NCBI GenBank assembly: GCA_016718525.1
Contig: JADKDD010000002.1
Location: 186,001-250,000, forward strand
Direction of reading: 5' to 3'
DNA: 64,000 bases
From: Rhodocyclaceae bacterium
GTDB taxonomy: Bacteria; Pseudomonadota; Gammaproteobacteria; Burkholderiales; Rhodocyclaceae
The notes below the pieces were generated by a model, which saw only the letters and a program-made list of their open reading frames with translations, ran no database searches and was not told the origin of the DNA. A program made the position numbers and the translations under genes. Below, piece by piece: positions 37,371-45,499 of the stretch (position 1 is its first letter; each line of letters opens with the position of its first letter).

Positions 37371-37482
37371 AAGTCTGAAGCCCTATTAGTCAGGAGTAAT
37401 GGAAGCACCGCTATTCGCCAAGCATTGGCTGGCGGCGGATTCTACTTCGGCATCTCCAATGTAAATGCCTATCAAAAACAAA

Positions 37483-37524
37483 GGCACGGCGTCTTGCCAG
37501 CACCAACTGGCGAGACGTCGTGCC
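37483..37524. repeat. Full-length dispersed palindromic repeat, probable flhDC terminator
   Basis: A 42-bp palindrome with arms of 18 bases (37483-37500 and 37507-37524) around the loop CACCAA. The only two arm differences form G-U pairs in RNA. Read on the minus strand it is followed by TTTGTTTTT, so after flhC it has the form of a Rho-independent terminator. It is the most complete copy of the repeat family and defines its consensus. Confidence 0.8.
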
Positions 37525-37556
37525 TGGAATCAAGCAACGACCGAATTCGTGATGAA

Positions 37557-38129
37557 TTATGCCGGTACGATGGCCTCGGTCCTGGCTTCGGCTTCTGCAG
37601 CGGCCAGTGCGGCTGCCTTTCTCGTCTTGCCTGCGCGGGCAGGCATATGGCACAGGCCACAGATGTAACCACGTTTGGGATCGTAGGCGTGAGACACAAA
37701 ATGGCCGTTGCACTCTTTGCACGTCGACATCTGCAGCATTTTCGCATCGAAAAACCGCACCATCGTCCACGCGCGGGTCAGCGACAGGACAGTGTCCATA
37801 TGTCCGCGAGTAATCTGGTCGATGTACATCCGATAGGATTTGATGATCAACTCCAGACCCGTCAGCTTGGTGTTGTTCTTGAAGAACCGATAGTAGGCCA
37901 TGAACAATGAGGCATGAATATTCGGCTGCCAGGTCATGAACCAGTCGGTGGAGAACGGCAACATGCCCTTCGGTGGCGACTCGCCACGAACCTCTTTGTA
38001 GAGCTTGAGCAGTCGCTCGCGCGATAAGTTGGTTTCGACTTCCAGCATTTGCAGACGGGCACCCAGCTCAATCAATTCAACAGCCAAGCGTATGTCTCTC
38101 GCTTCCGAGATGACGGATTTATTGCGCAT
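37557..38129 (-). CDS. flhC: Flagellar master regulator subunit FlhC
   Basis: A 190-residue transcription activator subunit. It forms a complex with FlhD that switches on class II flagellar genes. The zinc site is intact, with Cys137, Cys140, Cys157 and Cys160 (CKEC and CGLC), the same positions as in E. coli FlhC. Other family segments are ARLQMLEVETNLSRERLLKLYKE and WFMTWQPNIHASLF. It follows flhD by 56 bases on the same strand. Confidence 0.96.
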   Translation of the reverse strand: MRNKSVISEARDIRLAVELIELGARLQMLEVETNLSRERLLKLYKEVRGESPPKGMLPFSTDWFMTWQPNIHASLFMAYYRFFKNNTKLTGLELIIKSYRMYIDQITRGHMDTVLSLTRAWTMVRFFDAKMLQMSTCKECNGHFVSHAYDPKRGYICGLCHMPARAGKTRKAAALAAAEAEARTEAIVPA

Positions 38130-38185
38130 GATGCCTCCGCGGGGAATTCAAAGCTGGATTAGTCGGTCGACGGTTCTATCGCGTA

Positions 38186-38503
38186 TCAAGCCATTTCTGC
38201 AACAGGCTTACCGGCGGCGAGAATCGCAGCGTGGATGTGACCCACCCCACGGTCGCGCTCATGGTTGCCCAACAGATCAAGCAATAACGAGTCCTCAAAG
38301 CGGAAGCTGCACAGCAGCATGTCGGAACCGGCCATCTTGAGGACTTGCCCTGGCGTCAAACTTGCCAGCACTTCAGCAATCTCCTCACTGATACCCAGTC
38401 TGAAAATGGCCGACTCGCGATCGGAACGGACCATACTCTGCGCTAGGATCAGGTAGGCAAGATTGACTTCCTTTATTTCGTTGTAGGTGTCAGTCACTTT
38501 CAT
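38186..38503 (-). CDS. flhD: Flagellar master regulator subunit FlhD
   Basis: A 105-residue partner of FlhC, with EIKEVNLAYLILAQSMVRSDRESAIFRLGIS and the LTPGQVLKMAGSDMLLCSFRF segment typical of FlhD. ATG 38503 is chosen because AAGGAG lies seven bases upstream. A longer frame to 38560 has no such site. It is first in the flhDC operon. Confidence 0.95.
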   Translation of the reverse strand: MKVTDTYNEIKEVNLAYLILAQSMVRSDRESAIFRLGISEEIAEVLASLTPGQVLKMAGSDMLLCSFRFEDSLLLDLLGNHERDRGVGHIHAAILAAGKPVAEMA

Positions 38504-38955
38504 CGTGCGCTCCTTGATTTTTCGTCCAAAGCCCGGAATTGAGCTCGAATTACGACGCATTCATGATCCCACGACTTATGACAAGAAAAGAATCAACGGA
38601 AAAACCATTCTTTTGTAAGCATCACATTGCGAGTCTTGTCATAAAAAACATTACAAAGAAAAGTTATCCTATTGTTTTAAAAGACAATTAGATTCACCGT
38701 TAATGGAGCTTATGCCGAACCCGACGTCTGGCGCACCGCGATAAATCTCCTGTGCGCAGACATTTTTAGAGCTTGCGTCGATTTTCCGCCAGATGAATCT
38801 GCAGCAGCAACTGCCTGCCATAGCTGTTACCCATTTTGCGTTAGCAACAGAACGCTTATACGGTGCGATAAACGGCAATGCCACGCCCGCTCTGACTCTG
38901 TTGTGCCGAACAAATTCGCCTCAACTCACCAATGTGCTGCGACTACAATTCGGTG
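38504..38955 (-). promoter_or_regulatory. AT-rich flhDC upstream region with nested inverted repeats
   Basis: This 450-base gap lies between the flhD start and the divergent NUDIX gene and holds no convincing gene. Its middle is much more AT-rich than the surroundings. A 10-bp inverted repeat, TTATGACAAG (38576-38585) with CTTGTCATAA (38635-38644), encloses a second one, AAAAGAAT (38586-38593) with ATTCTTTT (38607-38614). Global regulators commonly bind upstream of flhDC, so this is probably its control region. A 71-codon frame at 38669-38884 is not called. Confidence 0.6.
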
Positions 38956-39510
38956 ATGGATCCTGACTTGGTTTATTGCTGTGCATGTGGCAGTCTCTTG
39001 TCGCATCGCGTGCCTGATGGTGACAGCTTGCCGCGAGGAATATGTGATGGCTGCGGCGTCATTCACTACCGCAACCCGCGATTGGTGGTTGGCGCCCTCG
39101 CCATTTGGGAAGACAAGGTTTTGTTGTGTCGGCGCGCAATTGAACCCAGGCACGGAAAATGGACGCTGCCTGCGGGCTTTATGGAAAACGGTGAGACGGT
39201 AGCTGCCGCCGCGACAAGAGAGACGCTCGAAGAAGCCTGCGCACGGATTGAACTTGGACCGATGTTTTCGCATTTCTCGGTACCGCAAATCAATCAGGTA
39301 CATGTCTTTTATCAGGCTCGACTGCTTGATCTGAATTTTTCGCCGGGAATCGAAAGCCTGGAAGTCGGCCTGTTTTCGGAGGCGGATGTTCCGTGGGGCG
39401 ACATTGCTTTTCGAACGGTCAAACTGACCTTGCGACACTACTTTGCCGACCGGATACACGGACACTTTGGTTTGCATGCCGAAGACCTTATCTGGCCGCC
39501 GGCAAGCTAG
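38956..39510 (+). CDS. NUDIX hydrolase with N-terminal zinc ribbon
   Basis: A 184-residue protein. The N-terminal zinc ribbon shows CCACGSLL and GICDGCGVIHYRNPR. A NUDIX domain follows with the box G-x5-E-x7-RE-x-x-EE: GFMENGETVAAAATRETLEEA. The ribbon-plus-NUDIX layout resembles NADH pyrophosphatase relatives and ADP-ribose pyrophosphatases; the substrate is unknown. A GTG at 38953 is an alternative start. It converges with tonB, overlapping it by four bases. Confidence 0.9.
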   Translation: MDPDLVYCCACGSLLSHRVPDGDSLPRGICDGCGVIHYRNPRLVVGALAIWEDKVLLCRRAIEPRHGKWTLPAGFMENGETVAAAATRETLEEACARIELGPMFSHFSVPQINQVHVFYQARLLDLNFSPGIESLEVGLFSEADVPWGDIAFRTVKLTLRHYFADRIHGHFGLHAEDLIWPPAS

Positions 39511-40160
39511 TTTCCCTGATTTGCTTTTTCTGTTGCCAGACTAAATTTCACCGGCACGAGGACAGACAGTGAGTCGGCGGCGAGACTAGCCGGTACCTGT
39601 GCCGAGGTAGCGGCGTTCGACATCATCAATTGCGCAGCTTCATCGAGTAAAGGAAATCCGCTGGATTTCTCAACCCGCGCAGACAAGAGGCGTCCGCCAG
39701 GTAAAAGCTCAATTCGGATATCTGTAGTGCCCTGCCACTGCTGATCGAGGGCTTGTTGCGGGTAGCGCCAGACACGACGCGCTTCGCGCGCCAGGGTCAG
39801 GCGGTAGTTGCGCAATCCTTCCGCATCCGGTGCAGCTGCGCGATTGGGTAGGGGCGAAGCATTGGGCTCATTCACCAGCGCGATCGCTTCTTCCCGTTTT
39901 GGCGATTCCGCGTCCTTGCGCGGTTGTCGAATCACCGGCACGGCAACATTGTCCGATTTGGCCGCAACCAACGGAAGGGGCAATGGCGTTACCGGTGTCG
40001 GTGGCGGGCTAACGACGGGCTTGGTGGAGATCGTCGTGGTAATTACCTGCTTGACGCCACTACCCTCAAATTCTGCTTCTTTTCTGGTCAAGACCAAGAT
40101 GAAGATGTGTGCCGCCAATGACCAAATCAATGCACGGCGCAAACTCACCCCTATTTTCAT
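39507..40160 (-). CDS. TonB-like energy transducer
   Basis: A 217-residue protein with a short cytoplasmic start (MKIGVSLRRAL), one transmembrane helix (IWSLAAHIFILVL) and a Pro-rich periplasmic stretch (VVSPPPTPVTPLPLPLV). A C-terminal TonB domain has RRVWRYPQQALDQQWQGTTDIRIELLPGGRLLSARVEKSSGFPLLDEAA. It transmits proton-motive force to outer-membrane receptors. No exbB or exbD is adjacent. An ATG at 40190 would add ten residues. Confidence 0.85.
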   Translation of the reverse strand: MKIGVSLRRALIWSLAAHIFILVLTRKEAEFEGSGVKQVITTTISTKPVVSPPPTPVTPLPLPLVAAKSDNVAVPVIRQPRKDAESPKREEAIALVNEPNASPLPNRAAAPDAEGLRNYRLTLAREARRVWRYPQQALDQQWQGTTDIRIELLPGGRLLSARVEKSSGFPLLDEAAQLMMSNAATSAQVPASLAADSLSVLVPVKFSLATEKANQGN

Positions 40161-40276
40161 CCTTTGATTTGCGGCCGGGCTCTGATACATTCGGGTCTAT
40201 CGTTGCATGTTTTGCTGGTTTGGGTTGTCAAGAACGCTCCATCAATCGCCAATCATTGTACGAAACGACGCCGCAC

Positions 40277-40858
40277 ATGAAGCCACATCCGCTGATTCTG
40301 ACACTGGATCAATATGGCTCACCGCATCGCTGGGTGAACTGGCAGCATGCCTGCATCTATGTTGCGCGCGGACAGGTGGCGTGGGACGCGGGCGATACTG
40401 ATTTCACGTTTGTCGGCGGTATTAATCGTATTTCCGGCGAACGCTCGACTTTACGCACCAGCAGCATCATCGCCATTCGTGGCCGGGCGCTGGCGGGCAA
40501 TGCGATGCATGCCGTGCCTCCATTGTCGAACCGCGAATTGTTTCACCGCGACCGGCATATTTGCGCCTACTGTGCCGAAGAACTTGCCAGCCAACGGCTG
40601 ACCCGCGACCATGTCAAACCGGTCTCCCAGGGCGGCAAGGATACCTGGATGAATGTGGTCACCGCATGTCGTCCGTGCAACCAGCGCAAGAGCGGACGGA
40701 CGCCGGAGCAGGCGCGTATGGAGCTGGTCTACGCGCCGTACGTGCCAAACAAAGCCGAGTATTTGATTCTGTGTAACCGGCAGATCCTGGCTGACCAGAT
40801 GGATTTTCTGGCCCGTCATGTGCCGACCGCCAGACGTCACCATTTCGAACCAAACTAG
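40277..40858 (+). CDS. HNH endonuclease family protein
   Basis: A 193-residue protein. The HNH site is read as RDRHICAYCAEEL, TRDHVKPVSQGGKDTWMNVVTACRPCNQRKSGRTP. Two CxxC pairs bind zinc, the His of RDHV is catalytic, and the Asn and the late Cys pair complete the fold. This type is widespread on bacterial chromosomes, and its role is unknown. ATG 40277 gives the usual N-terminus (PLILTLDQYGSPHRWVNW). It is divergent from tonB. Confidence 0.9.
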   Translation: MKPHPLILTLDQYGSPHRWVNWQHACIYVARGQVAWDAGDTDFTFVGGINRISGERSTLRTSSIIAIRGRALAGNAMHAVPPLSNRELFHRDRHICAYCAEELASQRLTRDHVKPVSQGGKDTWMNVVTACRPCNQRKSGRTPEQARMELVYAPYVPNKAEYLILCNRQILADQMDFLARHVPTARRHHFEPN

Positions 40859-40905
40859 CCTGCTATTGGTGGCGGTGCTGGTGTAACGCACCGGTTTAGG
40901 CGAAA

Positions 40906-43230
40906 ATGCGCGCCTTGCGGCGCAATGCCGCCAAGGTGCTCCTCATGACCGCTGTTATTGCGCCCACCATGTCTGTCGCTCCGGCGGCAAAACTACTCAC
41001 CAGCTATCGTCCGTTTTGGGCCAAGCGTTTTGGCATCGCGCCGTTTTTGCCGACCACACGTGCCGAGATGGACCAACTTGGCTGGGACCAGTGCGATGTG
41101 CTGCTGGTCACCGGAGACGCTTATATCGATCATCCGAGTTTTGGCATGGCCTTGGTCGGGCGACTGTTGGAAGCACAGGGATTTCGTGTTGGCATCATCA
41201 GTCAGCCGGACTGGACCTCGGCTGAGCCGTTTCGCGCACTTGGCAAGCCATCGCTTTTCATTGGTATCACCGCTGGCAACATGGATTCGATGGTCAACAA
41301 ATACACCGCCGACCGGAAGATTCGCACCGATGACGCCTATACACCCGGTGGTGGTTCGAAAAGCCGGCCGGATCGAGCTGTCATTGTGTACGCCCAGCGC
41401 GCACGTGAAGCCTTCCCGGAGGTGCCGCTAATTATCGGTAGCATTGAAGCCAGCCTGCGCCGGATTGCCCATTTTGACTATTGGTCGGGCAAAGTCCGTC
41501 GCTCGATTCTGCCAGATTCAAAAGCCGATCTACTTATATTTGGTAACGCTGAAAGGGCATTGGTCGAGCTTGCGCATCGTCTCGCCGATGGCGAAAAAAT
41601 CAACACTATCCGCGACCTTCGCGGCACCGCCTTTATGGTCCCGCACGGATGGAAGCCGGCGGCAGACTGGGTGGAAACCAATTCAACCAATCTCGATACG
41701 CCCGGCGCGCTGCCTGTGCATACCGATCCTTATGCCATGGAGCCAGAGAAAAAACCCTCTCCCGCCTCAGCAAGTTCGCCAGTTGGTGCTAACGGTTCGC
41801 CGTTGAAAGACCTCGCCATCCCCATACGCCTCGTGTCTCGCGCCGAACGCGTCGCCGGACTCAAGAATGCCCATGCTGAGCAGCGCAAACGCACCGCCGT
41901 GCGACTGCCCTCCTTTGAGCAAGTGCACGACAACCCGGTGCTTTACGCCCACGCTTCGCGCGTATTCCACCTCGAATCAAATCCGGGTAACGCGCGGGTA
42001 ATGGTGCAGGCGCATGGCGACCGCGACGTCTGGCTCAATCCGCCACCGCTCCCGTTGTCGATGGCCGAAATGGATCATGTGTACGGCTTGCCCTATGCCC
42101 GAGCGCCACATCCAAGTTACGGTGACAAGAAAATCGCCGCTTGGGAAATGATTCGCTTCTCAGTGAACATCATGCGCGGCTGCTTCGGCGGCTGCACCTT
42201 TTGCTCGATCACCGAACACGAAGGACGCATCATTCAGAGCCGTTCGGAAGACTCCATCATCCGCGAGATCGAAGAGATTCGTGACAAGACTCCGGGCTTC
42301 ACCGGAATCATTTCCGACATTGGCGGGCCTACCGCCAACATGTACCGGATGGCCTGCAAGGACCCTAAGATTGAGTCCTCCTGTCGTCGACTGTCCTGCG
42401 TCTATCCGGGAATTTGTGAGAACCTGAATACCGATCACGCACCGCTGATCAGCATCTACCGCAAGGCCCGTTCGTTACCCGGTATCAAGAAAGTCCTGAT
42501 CGGTTCCGGTTTGCGTTACGACCTCGCGGTGAAATCACCGGAATATGTCAAAGAACTGGTCACTCATCACGTCGGCGGCTACTTGAAAATCGCGCCGGAA
42601 CACAGCGAAGAAGGTCCGCTGTCGAAGATGATGAAGCCGGGCATGGGCAGCTACGAGCGCTTCCGCCAGATGTTTGAAAAATTTTCAAAGGAAGCCGGTA
42701 AAGAGCAATATCTGATTCCGTACTTCATCGCCGCGCATCCTGGTACCACCGATGACGACATGCTCAATCTGGCACTGTGGTTAAAGAAGCACAACTTCCG
42801 CCTCGATCAAGTGCAGACCTTTCTGCCGACTCCACTGGCGCTCGCCACCGCGATGTGGCACACCGAAAAAAATCCGCTGCGCAAAGTAACGGAGGAATCG
42901 GAAACCATGCCTATCGTGCGTTCCGGCCGGCAACGCAAATTGCACAAAGCCTTTTTGCGCTATCACGACCCGGCTGGCTGGCCGTTGTTGCGTGAGGCGC
43001 TCAAAGAAATGGGCCGTGCCGACTTGATCGGACCCGGAAAAAAACATCTCATCCCGGCCTGGCAGCCTGCAGGAACAACTGGTGCCAGCTCAAACATGCC
43101 AACTCGCCAGTTGGTGCCGGCGAGACGCCGCCCAATCACTGTCGCCAGCACCAATGCCCGTCGCTCACCGGCGGTCCCGCGTCATCCGTTGAGTCAGCGC
43201 GGCGGCCGTTCAGGCGGGCCGCGTGGCTAG
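40906..43230 (+). CDS. YgiQ family radical SAM protein
   Basis: A 774-residue radical SAM protein. The N-terminal UPF0313 domain includes FLPTTRAEMDQLGWDQCDVLLVTGDAYIDHPSFG. The Fe-S motif is at Cys426, Cys430 and Cys433 (MRGCFGGCTFCSITEHEGR), and KIAPEHSEEGPLSKMMKPG lies in the core. The function is unknown. Two stretches look added: residues about 285-297 (SPASASSPVGANGSP), encoded by a repeat copy, and the last 50 residues, where two more repeat pieces lie (RQLVPARRR and VASTNAR). ATGs at 40945 and 40969 are alternative starts. Confidence 0.93.
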   Translation: MRALRRNAAKVLLMTAVIAPTMSVAPAAKLLTSYRPFWAKRFGIAPFLPTTRAEMDQLGWDQCDVLLVTGDAYIDHPSFGMALVGRLLEAQGFRVGIISQPDWTSAEPFRALGKPSLFIGITAGNMDSMVNKYTADRKIRTDDAYTPGGGSKSRPDRAVIVYAQRAREAFPEVPLIIGSIEASLRRIAHFDYWSGKVRRSILPDSKADLLIFGNAERALVELAHRLADGEKINTIRDLRGTAFMVPHGWKPAADWVETNSTNLDTPGALPVHTDPYAMEPEKKPSPASASSPVGANGSPLKDLAIPIRLVSRAERVAGLKNAHAEQRKRTAVRLPSFEQVHDNPVLYAHASRVFHLESNPGNARVMVQAHGDRDVWLNPPPLPLSMAEMDHVYGLPYARAPHPSYGDKKIAAWEMIRFSVNIMRGCFGGCTFCSITEHEGRIIQSRSEDSIIREIEEIRDKTPGFTGIISDIGGPTANMYRMACKDPKIESSCRRLSCVYPGICENLNTDHAPLISIYRKARSLPGIKKVLIGSGLRYDLAVKSPEYVKELVTHHVGGYLKIAPEHSEEGPLSKMMKPGMGSYERFRQMFEKFSKEAGKEQYLIPYFIAAHPGTTDDDMLNLALWLKKHNFRLDQVQTFLPTPLALATAMWHTEKNPLRKVTEESETMPIVRSGRQRKLHKAFLRYHDPAGWPLLREALKEMGRADLIGPGKKHLIPAWQPAGTTGASSNMPTRQLVPARRRPITVASTNARRSPAVPRHPLSQRGGRSGGPRG
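41774..41803 (-). repeat. Dispersed palindromic repeat copy inside ygiQ
   Basis: The minus-strand reading contains ACGGCGAACCGTTAGCACCA followed by ACTGGCGAAC, so the loop and right arm are perfect and the left arm has diverged. On the coding strand it is read as S-P-V-G-A-N-G from residue 291 in a Ser/Ala/Pro-rich segment. Confidence 0.7.
43102..43155. repeat. Two repeat pieces at the 3' end of ygiQ
   Basis: At 43102-43132 the minus strand reads GGCGGCGTCTCGCCGGCACC followed by AACTGGCGAGT, a near-complete copy. At 43141-43155 the plus strand reads GTCGCCAGCACCAAT. They encode residues 733-742 and 746-750 of YgiQ in different frames, within a basic C-terminal tail. Confidence 0.65.
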
Positions 43231-43287
43231 AGAGTTCGCACCATTTTTTCGCTAACATCCAATAACACTGACTCCCGGATACGTCCA

Positions 43288-43986
43288 ATGTCCACACCAA
43301 ACTACCTGATCGCCCCCAGCATTCTTTCCGCCAACTTTGCCAAGCTTGGCGAGGAAATTTCCAACGTGATTGCCTCCGGAGCCGACTGGATTCACTTCGA
43401 CGTGATGGACAACCACTACGTGCCAAATCTCACCATCGGACCCTTGGTCTGTGAGGCGATCCGGCCAGTTACGCAAGCGGTGATTGATGTCCATTTGATG
43501 GTCAAGCCGGTCGATCGGATCATCCCGGATTTTGCCAAAGCTGGCGCCGACGTCATCACCTTTCATCCTGAAGGTTCGGAGCACATTGACCGCAGTTTGT
43601 CGCTGATTCGCGAGTCCGGCTGCAAGGCAGGCCTGGTGTTCAATCCGGGGACATCGCTCGATTTCATGGATCACGTCATGGACAAAATCGACGTGGTGCT
43701 GTTGATGAGCGTGAACCCGGGGTTCGGCGGGCAGAAATTTATCCCGCAGACTCTGGTGAAACTGGCGGATGCGCGCCGCCGGATTGATGCCTACACGGCC
43801 ATCAGTGGACGCGAAATAAGACTGGAAGTTGACGGCGGAGTGAACGCTGGAAATATCGCCGCAATTGCCAAAGCCGGAGCTGACACCTTCGTCGCCGGCT
43901 CGGCGGTCTTTGGTGCTGCACAAGAGAGTGACCCGCATCGTTACGACTCGGTCATTCGCAGCTTGCGCACGGCGCTCGCCGCCTAG
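43288..43986 (+). CDS. rpe: Ribulose-phosphate 3-epimerase
   Basis: A 232-residue TIM-barrel enzyme of the pentose phosphate and Calvin pathways, interconverting ribulose-5-phosphate and xylulose-5-phosphate. Motifs are IAPSILSANFAKLGEE, WIHFDVMDNHYVPNLTIGP (catalytic Asp and metal His), DVHLMVKP, MSVNPGFGGQKFIP and EVDGGVNAGN. In many betaproteobacteria it is directly followed by gph and trpE; here they lie 12 kb apart. Confidence 0.97.
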   Translation: MSTPNYLIAPSILSANFAKLGEEISNVIASGADWIHFDVMDNHYVPNLTIGPLVCEAIRPVTQAVIDVHLMVKPVDRIIPDFAKAGADVITFHPEGSEHIDRSLSLIRESGCKAGLVFNPGTSLDFMDHVMDKIDVVLLMSVNPGFGGQKFIPQTLVKLADARRRIDAYTAISGREIRLEVDGGVNAGNIAAIAKAGADTFVAGSAVFGAAQESDPHRYDSVIRSLRTALAA

Positions 43987-43991
43987 TTTCG

Positions 43992-44852
43992 GTGCGCCTG
44001 GACAACGAAGAAGAAAGCAGTAATGTAGAAGACCGTCGCGGCATGAGTATGCCGGGCGGTGCCCGTGGCGTTGGCATCGGCACCATCATCGTCGCGTTCG
44101 CTGCGAGCTACTTTTTCGGTATTGACCCTGGTACCGTGATCAATGTGGCATCACAATTTCAGGATGCCGTCCCGGCTCAGGAACCGCCGTCACGACAAAC
44201 TCCTGCCAGCGATCCAATGACGCGGTTTGTCTCCAAAGTATTGCGTTCAACCGAACGAACCTGGACGGAGGCTTTTGCCGAGCAAGGCCGTCGATACGAG
44301 GCCCCGGTGCTTGTGCTGTTTTCAGGGCGAACGCCAACTGCTTGCGGGACAGGCGAAGCCGCCATGGGCCCGTTTTATTGCCCGGCGGATTCCAGGGTGT
44401 ATATCGACCTGGCGTTTTATCAAGACTTGCAGAACCGCTTCAAGGCCCCCGGTGACTTCGCTCAGGCCTACGTCATCGCGCATGAGGTTGGTCATCATGT
44501 TCAGCATTTGTTGGGGATCTCGGCACAGGTCCAAAAAGCACGCCAGCGCGCGACAGAAACTCAGGGCAATGCCCTGTCGGTCAAGCTTGAATTGCAGGCC
44601 GATTGCTTCGCCGGAGTATGGGCTGCCCGTGCCAACGAAGCGCGGCAGATCCTCGACAACGGCGACATTGAAGAAGCCCTCACTGCAGCTTCTGCGATCG
44701 GCGATGACCGCTTGCAAAGGCAGTCGCGCGGAACCGTCGCACCGGACAGCTTTACTCATGGCAGTTCGGCGCAGCGGGTGCGCTGGTTCAAGCGCGGCAT
44801 TGACAGCGGCGACATGAACCAATGCAATACATTTAAGGCCACCAGCCTTTAA
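43992..44852 (+). CDS. Neutral zinc metallopeptidase, YpfJ family
   Basis: A 286-residue protein starting at GTG 43992. The N-terminus MRLDNEEESSNVEDRRG fits the YpfJ pattern, followed by a glycine-rich stretch and one transmembrane helix (GVGIGTIIVAFAASYFFG). The zinc site is HEVGHH (His164, His168), with LELQADCFAGVWA as the later conserved segment. It is thought to face the periplasm; the substrate is unknown. It starts five bases after rpe and may be co-transcribed. Confidence 0.9.
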   Translation: MRLDNEEESSNVEDRRGMSMPGGARGVGIGTIIVAFAASYFFGIDPGTVINVASQFQDAVPAQEPPSRQTPASDPMTRFVSKVLRSTERTWTEAFAEQGRRYEAPVLVLFSGRTPTACGTGEAAMGPFYCPADSRVYIDLAFYQDLQNRFKAPGDFAQAYVIAHEVGHHVQHLLGISAQVQKARQRATETQGNALSVKLELQADCFAGVWAARANEARQILDNGDIEEALTAASAIGDDRLQRQSRGTVAPDSFTHGSSAQRVRWFKRGIDSGDMNQCNTFKATSL

Positions 44853-44867
44853 TTTGTTCGCAAGCTT

Positions 44868-45482
44868 TCAGGGTTTATCAACCTTAGCCGGTGCTGCTTG
44901 TTGACCGAATACGCGGGCAAACACCAAGCGAATGCCACGCCAGAGTTTTGGCAGCAACCAAATCAACAGCCCGATGAAGACGACCAACAGCACCAGAAAA
45001 ATTATCGGGTGGTAAATCGCCGTTAGCAAACCCGAAGCTACCAGAACATCTTCCCCGAGCGATACACCGATATTCGAGAATGGTTCAGGCGATGTATTGA
45101 CCAAGGTCCGGCTCCCGGCCTTGAAAGCATGCGTTCCGGCGGTGAGTGTGCCGCCTAATAATCCTGCAACAACCATCAGCGCCGGGTCGTGCCCGCCCAT
45201 CGCCAGCGCGGCCAGCAAGGCTCCAGCGGGGATACGGATAAAGGTGTGGATGCTGTCCCACAGCGTATCAACGGCAGGGACCTTATCAGCGAAAAACTCG
45301 ATTGTCAGCAGCAAACCCGCCGTCAACAGCACCCAGGAATGCTCAAGGATGCGCAATGACTCCGGCAGTTGCAACAGTTCGAAACGGCCGAGCATGCCGG
45401 CCATAAACACCACCGCATACAGCCGCAAGCCGCTGGCCCAGGCAAGACTACCTGCCAATGCCAGTGAAGGCACTAACTCCAT
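44868..45482 (-). CDS. DUF4126 family membrane protein
   Basis: A 204-residue protein with about five hydrophobic spans. It has the DUF4126 features SLAWASGLRLYAVVFMAGMLGR, FFADKVPAVDTLWDSIHTFIRIPAGALLAAL and GTHAFKAGSRTLVNTSPEPFSNIGVSLGED. The function is unknown. It converges with the zinc metallopeptidase gene and lies 17 bases downstream of the GlsB-type gene. Confidence 0.9.
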   Translation of the reverse strand: MELVPSLALAGSLAWASGLRLYAVVFMAGMLGRFELLQLPESLRILEHSWVLLTAGLLLTIEFFADKVPAVDTLWDSIHTFIRIPAGALLAALAMGGHDPALMVVAGLLGGTLTAGTHAFKAGSRTLVNTSPEPFSNIGVSLGEDVLVASGLLTAIYHPIIFLVLLVVFIGLLIWLLPKLWRGIRLVFARVFGQQAAPAKVDKP

Positions 45483-45499
45483 CGTCTAATCCGCAAATA

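Noticed and set aside
38669..38884. 71-codon frame upstream of flhD
   Set aside because: No ribosome site and unlikely composition; the region reads better as regulatory DNA.
40859..40905. Possible repeat copy (GGTGGCGGTGCTGGTG) between the HNH and ygiQ genes
   Set aside because: Only the loop-like part resembles the family; too few matching bases.
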